Below are positions 41,542-49,885 of a stretch of DNA of 64,000 bases, in pieces; positions within the stretch are counted from its first letter, which is position 1, and each line of letters begins with the position of its first letter. The position numbers and the translations under genes were made by a program. Origin of the DNA: GBS-DC sp964451985 (lineage in GTDB: Bacteria; Armatimonadota; Fimbriimonadia; Fimbriimonadales; GBS-DC); the NCBI GenBank assembly GCA_964451985.1, contig CAYVKB010000001.1, forward strand, positions 58,830-122,829, read 5' to 3'. The notes below the pieces were generated by a model. The model did no database searches. It had not been told where the DNA came from and was given only the letters and a program-made list of their open reading frames with translations.

Positions 41542-42351
41542 TCACACGCTCGTTCCGAAGTTGAACAGCACAGTCAGTAGGTCGGCGTCATCCACCGTGC
41601 CGTCGTCGTTCGTATCGGTATCCGCATCGTTGCTGCCGAAGTTGAACAACACCTGCAGCAGGTCGGCGTCGTCAATCGTACAGTCGCCGTTCACGTTGCC
41701 CAGCGACTTGGGCAACCCGCCGCCGTAGCCAATCCAGCTGAGGCTATTGGCGTTGGCTTCAGCAAGAGTAAAGGGATTCACAAAGCAGAACACATGTCCT
41801 CGCGCGCGCAGGAAGTTATTCGCATCGCCGCCGTTGGGGGTAATCCGTAGATGCACGTTCTGCGATAGCTCGCCCAGCGGATCGGACTGACAGCCAATGC
41901 GTTCCACCAGCCCCTGAAGAGCGCCTTGAACAAATATAAATTGAACATTAACGGTAGAGCCGCTGAGATTTACAGGGATGCAAAAAGTTGGATCGTTCGG
42001 ATCGAGGTTGAGTGTGTTACTCCAGCGGATGATTGCGCTGTTGGACCCAGACTGCACCACCTGCGCAATGAGGGGCACTTCGAGATCAACATCAAGCCCC
42101 AGCAGCTGCCCCAGATTCAAAACGATATCGAGCGCAAGACCGTCATTGTTCGCGTCGGTGAAGAAGAAACTCACTGCGGGCTGGGGATCGATCGTGCCTC
42201 CCAGATTCAACGCGCCCGTAATCGTATAGCTGCCGCCGTTTAATTTCCAGGAAAAGAATTCACCGCGCTCCAGTTCGTTCTGAATCTGTGCGTGTGCCAT
42301 CGTCGCCATCGCTGCGCTAAGCGCGCCCAAAGCCAATACCTTTCGCATCAT
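41542..42351 (-). CDS. secreted protein with C-terminal dockerin-like calcium repeats
   Basis: A signal peptide (MMRKVLALGALSAAMATMAHA) precedes a beta-rich region of about 190 residues. The C-terminus has two duplicated EF-like loops, NGDCTIDDADLLQVLFNFG and TNDDGTVDDADLLTVLFNFG, as in type I dockerins. The dockerin-like pair may bind a cohesin or simply calcium; no cohesin gene is seen. GGAGG lies 5 nt before the ATG at 42351. Confidence 0.8.
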   Translation of the reverse strand: MMRKVLALGALSAAMATMAHAQIQNELERGEFFSWKLNGGSYTITGALNLGGTIDPQPAVSFFFTDANNDGLALDIVLNLGQLLGLDVDLEVPLIAQVVQSGSNSAIIRWSNTLNLDPNDPTFCIPVNLSGSTVNVQFIFVQGALQGLVERIGCQSDPLGELSQNVHLRITPNGGDANNFLRARGHVFCFVNPFTLAEANANSLSWIGYGGGLPKSLGNVNGDCTIDDADLLQVLFNFGSNDADTDTNDDGTVDDADLLTVLFNFGTSV

Positions 42352-42535
42352 CGTTGCCTCCAAAAGATAGAATTTGGCTGCAGGTGCAGCCACCCATATT
42401 ATACACTACTTCTGGGAAGATTCCTGTCCGTTTTCTGAACAGTGAGTCAAAAATCGAGGATGTTTGTCCATCTGTCGGAGTTTCAAGTAATAAGTGATTT
42501 CTTCAAAAGTGTGATGACTCAAGGGATTTCTTGCT

Positions 42536-42569
42536 CCGCTCGGAATGACAATCATGTCATTCCGAGCGG
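42536..42569. repeat. dispersed inverted repeat GCTCGGAATGACA / TGTCATTCCGAGC
   Basis: Perfect 15-bp arms (ccgctcggaatgaca, tgtcattccgagcgg) with a 4-nt loop. Related pieces lie at 36437-36472 and near 49850 (attgtcattccaagcgcagcgag). This sits in the gene-free 42352-42666, which otherwise holds only the promoter box of the next operon. Confidence 0.7.
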
Positions 42570-42624
42570 TGCGGGGATCTCGGTAAGAAGACCCTCGCAG
42601 CGTTATGAGTGCAACACCCGAACA

Positions 42625-42632
42625 GGTATCCT
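42625..42632 (+). promoter_or_regulatory. CAGGTATCCT promoter-like box of the R2lox-CARF-PIN operon
   Basis: ACAGGTATCCT, 34 nt before the R2lox ATG. A TATATA follows at once (42634-42639). A GAGGAGG site stands 7 nt before the ATG. Confidence 0.45.
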
Positions 42633-42666
42633 ATATATGCCGATAGGGCAACGAGGAGGTCTGGTT

Positions 42667-43602
42667 ATGCTACACACGGAGTTTCTGACGACGAGTGCGC
42701 GGGGGCTGAACCGTGATCACCCCGCAATGAAAATGTTCCAGAAAGCGAAGCGACTGGGCGTCTGGGACCCTGCCACGATCGACTTCACGCAAGACCGCAC
42801 CGACTGGCAAGCCTTCACCGACGAGCAACGCGATGTGACCCTACGCCTGATTGCCCTGTTTCAGGCAGGCGAGGAAAGCGTGACCTTAGACCTGCTGCCC
42901 CTGATACAAGTTATCGCCAAAGAGGGCAGGCTGGAAGAGGAGATTTTCCTTACCTCGTTTCTGTTTGAAGAGGCGAAGCATGTGGAGTTTATGAACCGCT
43001 TCCTGACGGAGGTGGCGGGCGTGCATGGCGAGGATTTGAGCCGTTACCACTCGCCCTCATATCGTAAAATCTTCTACGAGGCGTTGCCGCAGGCGATGCA
43101 TCGCCTCACGCACGACGACTCGCCGATTGCGCAAGCGGAGGCGTCGGTCACCTACAACATGATTGTGGAGGGTGTGCTGGCGGAGACAGGCTACTACGGC
43201 TTCTTTCAAGCGTACAAGCGTCAGCAGCGGATGCCGGGCTTGGTACAGGGCATCGGCAAGATGATGCAGGACGAGTCGCGCCATATCGCGTTCGGTGTGT
43301 ACCTGCTGTCGCGCCTGATTGCCGAGCATGGTGACCCTGTGTGGGAGGCGATTCAGGAGCGGATGAACGACCTGCTACCCTATGCGCTGGGCGTGGTGCA
43401 GGAAGTGTTCGAGCCGTATGCGCCTAATATGCCTTTCGGCTTGAGCCAAGAGGAGTTTCTGGAGTACGCGATGAACCAGTTCATGCGCCGCGATAACCGC
43501 CTCGCCCGCGCCCGCAGCCTGACGATGGAGCAGCTGTATCACGAGACGGAAGAGGCGGAAGCCGAAGCCGCCGAATTGACCAAAGCGATTGTGGGGGCGT
43601 AG
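42667..43602 (+). CDS. R2-like ligand-binding oxidase (R2lox)
   Basis: A 311-residue ferritin-like protein. Metal ligands fit E69, E102, H105 (EEAKHVEF), E168 (IVEGVLAE), E203 and H206 (QDESRHIAFG). V72 and Y163 sit where the R2lox family forms its valine-tyrosine crosslink beside a Mn/Fe site. This separates it from ribonucleotide reductase R2, which has a radical tyrosine and is longer. The physiological substrate of the family is unknown (a fatty acid-like ligand is bound). A longer upstream frame is non-coding. The CARF gene begins 2 nt after its stop. Confidence 0.9.
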   Translation: MLHTEFLTTSARGLNRDHPAMKMFQKAKRLGVWDPATIDFTQDRTDWQAFTDEQRDVTLRLIALFQAGEESVTLDLLPLIQVIAKEGRLEEEIFLTSFLFEEAKHVEFMNRFLTEVAGVHGEDLSRYHSPSYRKIFYEALPQAMHRLTHDDSPIAQAEASVTYNMIVEGVLAETGYYGFFQAYKRQQRMPGLVQGIGKMMQDESRHIAFGVYLLSRLIAEHGDPVWEAIQERMNDLLPYALGVVQEVFEPYAPNMPFGLSQEEFLEYAMNQFMRRDNRLARARSLTMEQLYHETEEAEAEAAELTKAIVGA

Positions 43603-43604
43603 TC

Positions 43605-44117
43605 ATGCTGGGAACGCCCGAAGCCGTCGAGCGTTGCTGGGTCACTGTCGTCGGCTGGAGTCCGATGGCGGTTGTGAATACAATCTGGGCAGCGTGCGAG
43701 CAGGGCGTTGTGCCGCAGCGTGTCGTGCTGCTCGCCACGCCTGATGAGCCGTCTATCGAGCGCAGCGTGCAAACCGTCGAGCGATACCTACACGCCCTGC
43801 TGCCCGCCTTCGGCGTGGAGAACCCCGCGATTGTTCGCCATCCCTTCGAGGAGGACAACCTCCTGGGCTTCGGGCGCACGCTCGCCCATGTGTTGCAAAC
43901 CGAGCGTAAACGCGCCCAGAACCTCGTGCTGGACACTACCGCTGGGCGTAAATACATGTCGGCGTTCGGCGTGGCATACGGGCAGCGCATCGAGCTAAAT
44001 CTGGAGAAGGTGTACTACAACCACCTGCTCAGCCAGCGGTATGCGGATGTGCCCCACCCGCTGATTCCGCGCCATGAACAGCGGCTGTACGACCTCAAAG
44101 CGATGCTGGGAGGATGA
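43605..44117 (+). CDS. stand-alone CARF-like (Rossmann) protein
   Basis: A 170-residue protein. The N-terminal strand-loop-helix CWVTVVGWSPMAVVNTIW and the motif LVLDTTAGRKYMSAFGVAYG (108-127) are placed like the two ligand-binding motifs of CARF domains, in which xTxGxKxM contacts cyclic oligoadenylate. No effector domain is fused, so it could be a sensor for the nuclease encoded next (4-bp ATGA overlap) or a ring nuclease that destroys the messenger. No CRISPR array or cas10 gene is visible. The CARF call is by motif and fold pattern only. Another Rossmann-like family remains possible. Confidence 0.6.
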   Translation: MLGTPEAVERCWVTVVGWSPMAVVNTIWAACEQGVVPQRVVLLATPDEPSIERSVQTVERYLHALLPAFGVENPAIVRHPFEEDNLLGFGRTLAHVLQTERKRAQNLVLDTTAGRKYMSAFGVAYGQRIELNLEKVYYNHLLSQRYADVPHPLIPRHEQRLYDLKAMLGG

Positions 44118-45241
44118 GCGCAATTCAAGTGATAGCCGAATCCCAGATGACGGTCTTACTCAACCAGCTGGGAGATGCTGCAGTGGTACGCGCGCCCTTA
44201 CTGGGCGACACACCGCTGTGTCGGTTGAACCTCAGTGGGCGGCAGGTGGGCGTGGAGCAGATTATCGCCTCTAGGGAATATGCAACGGCGTTGTCTGAAG
44301 CATATGCACAAATGGAAAACACTGCCGCGATGCAAAACACTCTTGACCCCGATACCCTGGCGGATGATTTGAAGCGCGAGCTGCCAAATTACAACCGTCT
44401 GCGCGATGCCTTTCGGCAAGCGGGCGTGGTGGAGCCGTCCAACCTGAGTGAGATACGCAGCCGCCTACAAGAAGCGCAGCAATCGAACCCCGCGCGCGGG
44501 GGCGATGTGTACTACTTTGCCTTCGATAACAACATCCTGCGCAATCGTCTCTACTCGCTCTATCTCAAGCCGCAGCAACGCCACGCTCCACGCTACAATC
44601 TGCTCCTCTCCCAATTCGTACGCAAAGAGCTGGAAATGCGCGAGGGAAAAATCCAGTACGACTTTCTTCACACGTTCAACGCCGCCTACCCACAAGTGGG
44701 AATTTATGCAATTTTTCAGAACCAGAACCGCCTGAACGACCGTTTGCGCTTGCTGGGCATCGCTGAATGGAACCGCATACGCGAATCAGGCGACGCGGAA
44801 GTGGTAAACGCACCCAACAAGACCGATGCCGACGGGCGTATTATTGAAGCCTACGCGCGTTTCGCGGAGAAGGCGGGGCGTAAAGTGGTGGTGTTCAGTG
44901 CAGATAACGAGTTCATCCTGCGCTGCTCGGGGCGCACGAACCTCATCGGGCAACTGGTCGACTACCCACCCGTGCTGGAACAGAGCTACGCCGTTACTTG
45001 GGAATCCGTCGGGCGCTTACTCTATCAGCTTGCTGTCGTGTATGGGCGCATCGACGTGGAGGCGGATGGTGTGTGGGTACGCCTGTATGGCGTTTGGAGG
45101 GGCAAGAAAGCGAGCCACTGGGAAGCTGAGCAAATCAAGCTCACTTTCACGCCCAGCCAAACCGTACAGGAACTGGCAATTGAGAGGAATCTGCGTATCC
45201 TATCACGGATGAACGCAGATTCCGTGCAGGACAGGCAGTGA
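44114..45241 (+). CDS. PIN-like nuclease coupled to the CARF-like gene
   Basis: A 375-residue protein. An N-terminal helical region (1-128) of unknown type is followed by a PIN-like domain: YYFAFDNNILRNRLYSLY (D138), SQFVRKELEMRE (E172), KTDADGRIIEAYARFAEKAG (D238/D240) and VVVFSADNEFIL (D264), four acidic positions in PIN order. A C-terminal segment of about 100 residues follows (WESVGRLLYQLAVVYGRIDVEADGVWVRLYG). PIN domains cut RNA, or sometimes DNA. It starts inside the CARF stop codon (ATGA). A tandem repeat array follows the gene. Confidence 0.6.
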   Translation: MSAIQVIAESQMTVLLNQLGDAAVVRAPLLGDTPLCRLNLSGRQVGVEQIIASREYATALSEAYAQMENTAAMQNTLDPDTLADDLKRELPNYNRLRDAFRQAGVVEPSNLSEIRSRLQEAQQSNPARGGDVYYFAFDNNILRNRLYSLYLKPQQRHAPRYNLLLSQFVRKELEMREGKIQYDFLHTFNAAYPQVGIYAIFQNQNRLNDRLRLLGIAEWNRIRESGDAEVVNAPNKTDADGRIIEAYARFAEKAGRKVVVFSADNEFILRCSGRTNLIGQLVDYPPVLEQSYAVTWESVGRLLYQLAVVYGRIDVEADGVWVRLYGVWRGKKASHWEAEQIKLTFTPSQTVQELAIERNLRILSRMNADSVQDRQ

Positions 45242-45278
45242 ATGATGTCAACTAACGAAGCGATGTTGTGAATCGTCA

Positions 45279-45520
45279 GCGTCCTCGCCGACGAACTCCC
45301 TTCGTAGCGTGGCGTCCTCGCCGACGAACCCCCTTCGTAGCGTCGGCGTCCTCGCCGACGAACNNNNNNNNNNNNNNNNNNNNNNNNNNNNNNNNNNNNN
45401 NNNNNNNNNNNNNNNNNNNNNNNNNNNNNNNNNNNNNNNNNNNNNNNNNNNNNNNNNNNNNNNCCCCGCCGACGAACCCCCTCCCCGTATCGTCAGCGTC
45501 CTCGCCGACGACCGAAATGC
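45279..45520. repeat. 33-34 bp tandem repeat array (CGTCCTCGCCGACGAAC)
   Basis: Units cgtcctcgccgacgaacccccttcgtagcgtcgg, 33-34 bp each, at least five copies around a gap. The core is related to the 36-bp array at 544-1049, but the unit length is not a multiple of three and the array is intergenic. It fills 45242-45564, which has no gene. Confidence 0.85.
45364..45463. other. assembly gap (100 N)
   Basis: Exactly 100 N inside the 33-34 bp repeat. The 55-bp flanks are not identical here, so sequence is probably missing. Confidence 0.9.
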
Positions 45521-45564
45521 CGATTGCTACAGGAATAAACCGTCCGTAGTCGAAAACAAGCGCT

Positions 45565-46620
45565 ATGTGCAGCACAGTACGGATGCGAATGATGTGCTTA
45601 GGGATGGCAGCTGCATTAAACTGCCTTGTACTAACTCTGCAAGCGCAATCCACCCTTCCAGAGAATCTGCGTCTTTCAGGCACGCTGCAGTTGCGCTGGA
45701 GCGATCGCGAGGGGCGCGCCGACCGCGACGGTTTCGAGATGCGCATGGCACGCCTCGCCGCCGACTTCCGCCCGCGCCCAGAGCTGAGCGCGCGGATTAT
45801 GGTAGAATTCGCTGGTGGCGAGCGCGGACAAAACGCCGAACTGCGCGATGCCTTCGCCACATGGCAAGCCAACCCGCGCCTGAAGTTGCATTTCGGGCAG
45901 AAACTGCTGGAGCTGTTCTACGATGTGCGTGAGCGTCGCTCCGCCCTGGACGCGCTGGAACGCGCCGAAGTCGCTAATACCTACTTCGCTGGCTCACGCA
46001 GCCGGGGGGTGAGCGTTGATTACACACTGGTACAAGGCTACACGCTGCAGGCGGGCGTTTTCAACAGCCTCACAATCAGCGACCCGCAACTCACTGGGCG
46101 CGGCGCGCAGGCAGCCGTGATGGGTACATTGAACCTACGCGGGGAGCGACCGAACTATCAGTTCAATCTGGGCGGTATGGTGGGGCAGCGTCCCAGCTTC
46201 CAGACTCGCGATGCACAATACAATCCTGTACAGGTGTCGGATACCACGCGCTGGCTGTGGTATCTGGAGAACGAGTTCCGCAACTACCCCCTACGCAATG
46301 CTACCTTTCGCTGGACGCTTCTGTACGGGCGCGACCGCAACCCTGCAGGCGGCGTGAGCAACCCGCAGTTCCTTCAGCCATCGGATTACAAAGCGAGCAT
46401 CGTATATGGGATTTACAACCTGCGCCCCGACCAGCAACTGGTATTGCGCTGGGAAGATTTCGACCCCAACACCAATCGCAGAGGCGATGCTATCCGCACA
46501 CTCGGGCTATTCTATCACTTCTATCCCGTGCAGGGCGTGCGCCTGACGGCGGGGTATGAGTGGGTGGATGCTTCCAACGGACGTAATCGCGCCTACCTCG
46601 CGGCGCAATATCAATTTTAA
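45565..46620 (+). CDS. outer-membrane beta-barrel (phosphate-selective porin-like) protein
   Basis: About 340 residues after a signal peptide (MCLGMAAALNCLVLTLQAQS). The mature part alternates polar and apolar residues in strands (LRLSGTLQLRWSDREG, FEMRMARLAADFRPRP, LKLHFGQKLLELFYDV, FRWTLLYGRDRN) and ends AYLAAQYQF with the C-terminal aromatic of outer-membrane barrels. It resembles OprO/OprP-type porins. It implies a diderm envelope. Several ATGs (45565, 45583, 45589, 45592) are possible starts. Confidence 0.82.
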   Translation: MCSTVRMRMMCLGMAAALNCLVLTLQAQSTLPENLRLSGTLQLRWSDREGRADRDGFEMRMARLAADFRPRPELSARIMVEFAGGERGQNAELRDAFATWQANPRLKLHFGQKLLELFYDVRERRSALDALERAEVANTYFAGSRSRGVSVDYTLVQGYTLQAGVFNSLTISDPQLTGRGAQAAVMGTLNLRGERPNYQFNLGGMVGQRPSFQTRDAQYNPVQVSDTTRWLWYLENEFRNYPLRNATFRWTLLYGRDRNPAGGVSNPQFLQPSDYKASIVYGIYNLRPDQQLVLRWEDFDPNTNRRGDAIRTLGLFYHFYPVQGVRLTAGYEWVDASNGRNRAYLAAQYQF

Positions 46621-46631
46621 TAAACCGATTG

Positions 46632-46639
46632 GGTATACT
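46632..46639 (+). promoter_or_regulatory. GGTATACT promoter box
   Basis: GGGTATACT, 65 nt before the 3D-domain gene, with GGGAGG just before that ATG. Confidence 0.45.
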
Positions 46640-46704
46640 GCACCTGTCCAAACCTGGGCGACACTTCGCGGAGCCCGTAGCGGTTTCGCAAAGGGAGGTT
46701 ATCT

Positions 46705-47457
46705 ATGCAGCAGCGAAGGAACGCTAACAGGGGTGGATCGTGGCGATGGCTACTGTTGAGTATAGGATTGGTGGCAATTTGCGCCATAGGGTGCGCGGAG
46801 AAGCCTCGCAACGATCAAAAGACTACGGTCAAAACAATTGAGGCGCGGGAGCAAACCCCGCCGCCTGTGCTGTTTGAAGTGAATCGGCGCTTACCCCCGC
46901 GCCACCGAGTATTGAAAGCCGAAGGTAAGCCAGGCAAGAAACTCGTCGTCTGGCAGGTGTACCTCCGCAATGGGAAAGAGGTTCGGCGCGTGAAAATGCG
47001 CGAAGAGACCCTCGAGCCGCCACAGCCTCGCATCTACGAGATTGGTGTGCATGGGCATATCGCCTCGCGCGGCGCAGTGGGTAGAGGTTCGTCGTTCCGC
47101 ACTACGAAAGTCCTCACGATGAACGCCAGTGCATACACACCGCACCGCAGCGGCGGTGGCACGGGCACGGGACGCACCGCCACAGGGCTGCCTGCAGGCT
47201 ATGGACTGGTCGCCGTTGATCCGCGCGTGATTCCGCTGGGTACCGTGTTGTATGTAGAGGGCTACGGAATGGCAATTGCCGCCGACACTGGGCGCGCCAT
47301 TCGCGGACATAAAATCGACCTCTGCTACGCCACGCGCCAGCAGGCGTTGCAGTTTGGCAGGCGACAGGTGCGCGTGCACATCCTGCGAGCTGCGCCCGCC
47401 GCCACGCCCCCAAAACCGCCTGATGCTGAAGACGGCGACGATTCTGGGGAATCTTAG
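46705..47457 (+). CDS. lipoprotein with G5 and 3D (RlpA-like) domains
   Basis: 250 residues. A signal with a possible lipobox (CAIGC, C30) precedes a G5-like segment (about 50-105, VLKAEGKPGKKLVVWQVYLRNGKEVRR) and the 3D domain (about 130-230), which contains NASAYTP, GLPAGYGLVAVDPRVIPLG, AADTGRAIRGHKIDL. The three Asp residues that name the family are present. Such proteins act on peptidoglycan or bind the cell wall. It is followed 2 nt later by the phosphodiesterase gene. Confidence 0.88.
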   Translation: MQQRRNANRGGSWRWLLLSIGLVAICAIGCAEKPRNDQKTTVKTIEAREQTPPPVLFEVNRRLPPRHRVLKAEGKPGKKLVVWQVYLRNGKEVRRVKMREETLEPPQPRIYEIGVHGHIASRGAVGRGSSFRTTKVLTMNASAYTPHRSGGGTGTGRTATGLPAGYGLVAVDPRVIPLGTVLYVEGYGMAIAADTGRAIRGHKIDLCYATRQQALQFGRRQVRVHILRAAPAATPPKPPDAEDGDDSGES

Positions 47458-47459
47458 CC

Positions 47460-48209
47460 ATGAATCTTGTCCTGCCCCGCGCCCACTCGCACAACGACTA
47501 CTGGCGCAAACGTCCCTTAGATGATGCGCTGGCGTGCGGGTTCTGCAGCGTGGAGGCGGACATCTTTCTGGTGGACGGCAAACTGCTGGTGGGGCATGAT
47601 ACGCACGAACTGCGCCCTGAGCGCACGCTGGAATCGCTCTACTTAGAGCCACTGCGGGCGCGGGCACGCCAGGTGCGGGGCAAAATCTACCCCGATGCGC
47701 CCTACTTCTATTTGCTGATCGACATCAAAAGCGAAGCGCAGTCCACCTACGCGGCGTTGCGGCGGACACTGGAACGCTATGACGACCTGTTCACACGCTA
47801 CGAAGGCGAACGCACGACGCCTCAGGCTGTTACGGCTATCCTATCGGGCAACCGTGTGCCTCTGGAGCAGCTGCGGCGCGAGCGGGTGCGCTTTGCGGGC
47901 TACGACGGCAGGCTGAGCGATTTAGAAGGTGATGCATCGCCGCACCTGCTGCCGTGGGTCAGCGATAACTGGATGCGCCTGTTTCGGTGGAATGGGCGCG
48001 GTGCGTTCCCTGAAAGCGAACGTGAGCAACTCGAACGCATCGTGCAAGGCGCCCACGCCAAGGGCTATCGCCTGCGCTTCTGGGCAACCGCCGATATGCC
48101 GTCCGTTTGGGAAGTGTTGTGGGATGCAGGCGTCGACCTCATCGGAACCGATATGCCGTTCGGGCTACGCGATTTCATGTGGGGTAAACTGAAAGCGCAG
48201 AAACGATGA
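47460..48209 (+). CDS. PI-PLC/GDPD-superfamily phosphodiesterase (AIM6-like)
   Basis: 249 residues of a TIM-barrel phosphodiesterase: PRAHSHNDYW at the N-terminus (HxN replaces the HRG of GDPD), VEADIFLVDGKLLVGHD (E, D and H metal or acid-base residues), LLIDIKSEAQ and the last strand GVDLIGTDMP. It fits the eukaryotic/bacterial AIM6-like group with unknown substrate. No signal peptide. It overlaps glnB by 4 bp. Confidence 0.82.
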   Translation: MNLVLPRAHSHNDYWRKRPLDDALACGFCSVEADIFLVDGKLLVGHDTHELRPERTLESLYLEPLRARARQVRGKIYPDAPYFYLLIDIKSEAQSTYAALRRTLERYDDLFTRYEGERTTPQAVTAILSGNRVPLEQLRRERVRFAGYDGRLSDLEGDASPHLLPWVSDNWMRLFRWNGRGAFPESEREQLERIVQGAHAKGYRLRFWATADMPSVWEVLWDAGVDLIGTDMPFGLRDFMWGKLKAQKR

Positions 48210-48544
48210 AACGCATCGAGGCAATCATCCGCCCCATCCGATTCGAGGCGGTCAAAGAGGCGCTGAGCGACATCGGTGTGTATGGCATGACCATCACTGA
48301 TGTGCGCGGATTCGGGCGTCAGCAGGGGCACACCGAGAAATATCGCGGCAGCACCTACACTACGAACCTGCTACCCAAAATCAAACTCGAAGTCGTCGCC
48401 ACCGACGAGCGCGTGGACGAAATTGTCAGCGTGATTCTGGAGGCGGCGCAAACGGGCGAAATCGGCGATGGTAAGATTTTTATTAGTGATGTGGAGGAAG
48501 TCGTGCGCATCCGCACAGGCGAACGCGGCGAAGCCGCGCTGTAA
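48206..48544 (+). CDS. glnB: P-II nitrogen regulatory protein
   Basis: 112 residues. MKRIEAIIRPIRFEAVKEAL, the T-loop GHTEKYRGSTYTTNLLPK with Tyr51 (uridylylation site), and C-terminal GDGKIFISDVEEVVRIRTGE. It senses ATP/ADP and 2-oxoglutarate and controls nitrogen assimilation. The usual neighbour amtB is absent; it instead follows the phosphodiesterase gene by ATGA overlap. Confidence 0.96.
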   Translation: MKRIEAIIRPIRFEAVKEALSDIGVYGMTITDVRGFGRQQGHTEKYRGSTYTTNLLPKIKLEVVATDERVDEIVSVILEAAQTGEIGDGKIFISDVEEVVRIRTGERGEAAL

Positions 48545-48556
48545 GGGGGTGTCAGG

Positions 48557-48787
48557 ATGGCTATCACTGTGACTCAACCACAGCTGAGACTGTTCGTAGA
48601 CTGGGAGGGCTACCTCAACCTACCCAGTGAGCTTACTCACTACGAAATCATCGACGGCGAGGTGAAACCACTGGCAAGCCCGACATTCAAACACCAGCTG
48701 ATAGTCAGGCAACTGATACTGATTGAAATTCAGTCAGCGCAAGTGTTCACCGTGCTGGATGAGCCTCAGCCCGAGCAATCGGTATAA
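48557..48787 (+). pseudogene. truncated Uma2-family endonuclease gene
   Basis: 76 codons. The start MAITVTQPQLRLFVDWEGYLNLP and EIIDGEVKPLASPTFKHQLIVRQL match the N-terminus of Uma2 (PD-(D/E)XK) proteins, which are about 190 residues long. The part holding the catalytic residues is missing and the frame ends in the TrkA promoter box. It lies 12 nt after glnB with a GGGGGTG site. Confidence 0.65.
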
Positions 48788-48788
48788 T
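48781..48788 (+). promoter_or_regulatory. GGTATAAT promoter box before the TrkA-type gene
   Basis: TCGGTATAAT ends 10 nt before the ATG and overlaps the end of the truncated Uma2 gene. Confidence 0.5.
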
Positions 48789-48798
48789 ACAAACCGCT

Positions 48799-49464
48799 AT
48801 GTACGTGATTATCGCAGGCGGCGGCGATATTGGCTATCATCTGACGAAGGCGCTGCACCAGCACGGCTACGAAGTGCTGCTGATAGAGAAAAACCGCAAG
48901 CGGGCGATGGACTTGGCAGACGAGCTGGGCGAGCGCGTGATGTACGGTGATGCGTGCGAGGTGCGCGTGCTGAACGAGGCAGGGGCGCGGCGTGCAGATG
49001 TGGTGGTCGCTGCCACAGGCGACGATGAGGACAACCTGATTATCAGCCAGCTTTCGCTGAACTTTTTCAAGGTCAAACGCGTATTAGCTGTCGTGCGCGA
49101 CCCGCGCCACGAGGCGCTCTTCTTCCGACTGGGCGTTCAGGAGACGATTTGCAGCACTCGGTTTATTTTCAACATCCTGGAGCAGGAAGTGGAATACGGC
49201 GAGGTGCTGCCGATTGGCGCGATTATGCGCGGCGAGATCGAAGTGATTGAGGCGGAGGTGACGCCCGAATCGCCCGTATCCGGCAAGAGCATCGGCGAGC
49301 TGGAGCTACCCCCGAAAACTTTGCTGGCGGCGGTGGTGCGCCATGGGCAACTCACATTGGGGCTAGCGAACCTGATTTTGCAGCCAGGCGATACCATCGT
49401 CGCCCTCACCCCGCCTGAACACGAGAAGCAGTTAGCCCGAACCCTGCGGGGGACAGCAAGATAG
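48799..49464 (+). CDS. TrkA-type potassium channel/transport regulator (RCK)
   Basis: 221 residues. An RCK_N Rossmann domain (MYVIIAGGGDIGYHLTKAL, with NAD site GGGDIG and E30) is followed by RCK_C (about 135-215, SPVSGKSIGELELPPKTLLAAVVRHG). It would regulate a K+ uptake channel (TrkH/KtrB), not in the window. It has a likely leaderless or near-leaderless start, since the promoter box is 10 nt upstream. Confidence 0.92.
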   Translation: MYVIIAGGGDIGYHLTKALHQHGYEVLLIEKNRKRAMDLADELGERVMYGDACEVRVLNEAGARRADVVVAATGDDEDNLIISQLSLNFFKVKRVLAVVRDPRHEALFFRLGVQETICSTRFIFNILEQEVEYGEVLPIGAIMRGEIEVIEAEVTPESPVSGKSIGELELPPKTLLAAVVRHGQLTLGLANLILQPGDTIVALTPPEHEKQLARTLRGTAR

Positions 49465-49528
49465 TTCTTGAGAGTCCTCTGGTGAATTGCCTGAGGAAAC
49501 TGTTTTGCCTACACCCGAACCCAATCTC

Positions 49529-49781
49529 AGAGGGCGCGGCTCCTGCTGAGCCTATTGCCCCCCTTTGGAGGGCGAGTCTCCTGCTGAGCTTATTGCATCC
49601 CCCCTTTGGAGGGCTCGGCTCCTGCTGAGCTTATTGCACCCCCCATTGGACGGCGAGTCTCCTGCCGAGCCTATTGCACCCCACCTTTGGAGGGCGAGGC
49701 TCCCGCCGAGCCTTCAACCTGATCACTTTCACAGGACACTACCGTGATCGGAAGATGGCTCGGCAGGAGCCTCGCCCTCCA
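49529..49781. repeat. five direct and one inverted GGCGAGGCTCCTGCCGAGCC copies, copy 2 locus
   Basis: Direct copies begin near 49531, 49569, 49610, 49650 and 49691, spaced 38-41 bp, with tails like ttattgcacccccctttgg. After 40 bp of other sequence the inverted form ggctcggcaggagcctcgcc follows (49757-49781). It fills 49465-49885. A fragment of the GTCATTCC element is at about 49850. Confidence 0.8.
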
Positions 49782-49885
49782 GGGGCGTGCTTTCTCTGCG
49801 GGCGCTCATCAGTTACGCCCACACTCTGCAACCCTTAGACAGTCCCGATTGTCATTCCAAGCGCAGCGAGGGTTTTCTCTGAGCC

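Noticed and set aside
42667..43602. Ribonucleotide reductase small subunit (NrdB/NrdF)
   Set aside because: The length and the Val-Tyr pair at 72 and 163 fit R2lox; no nrdA is near.
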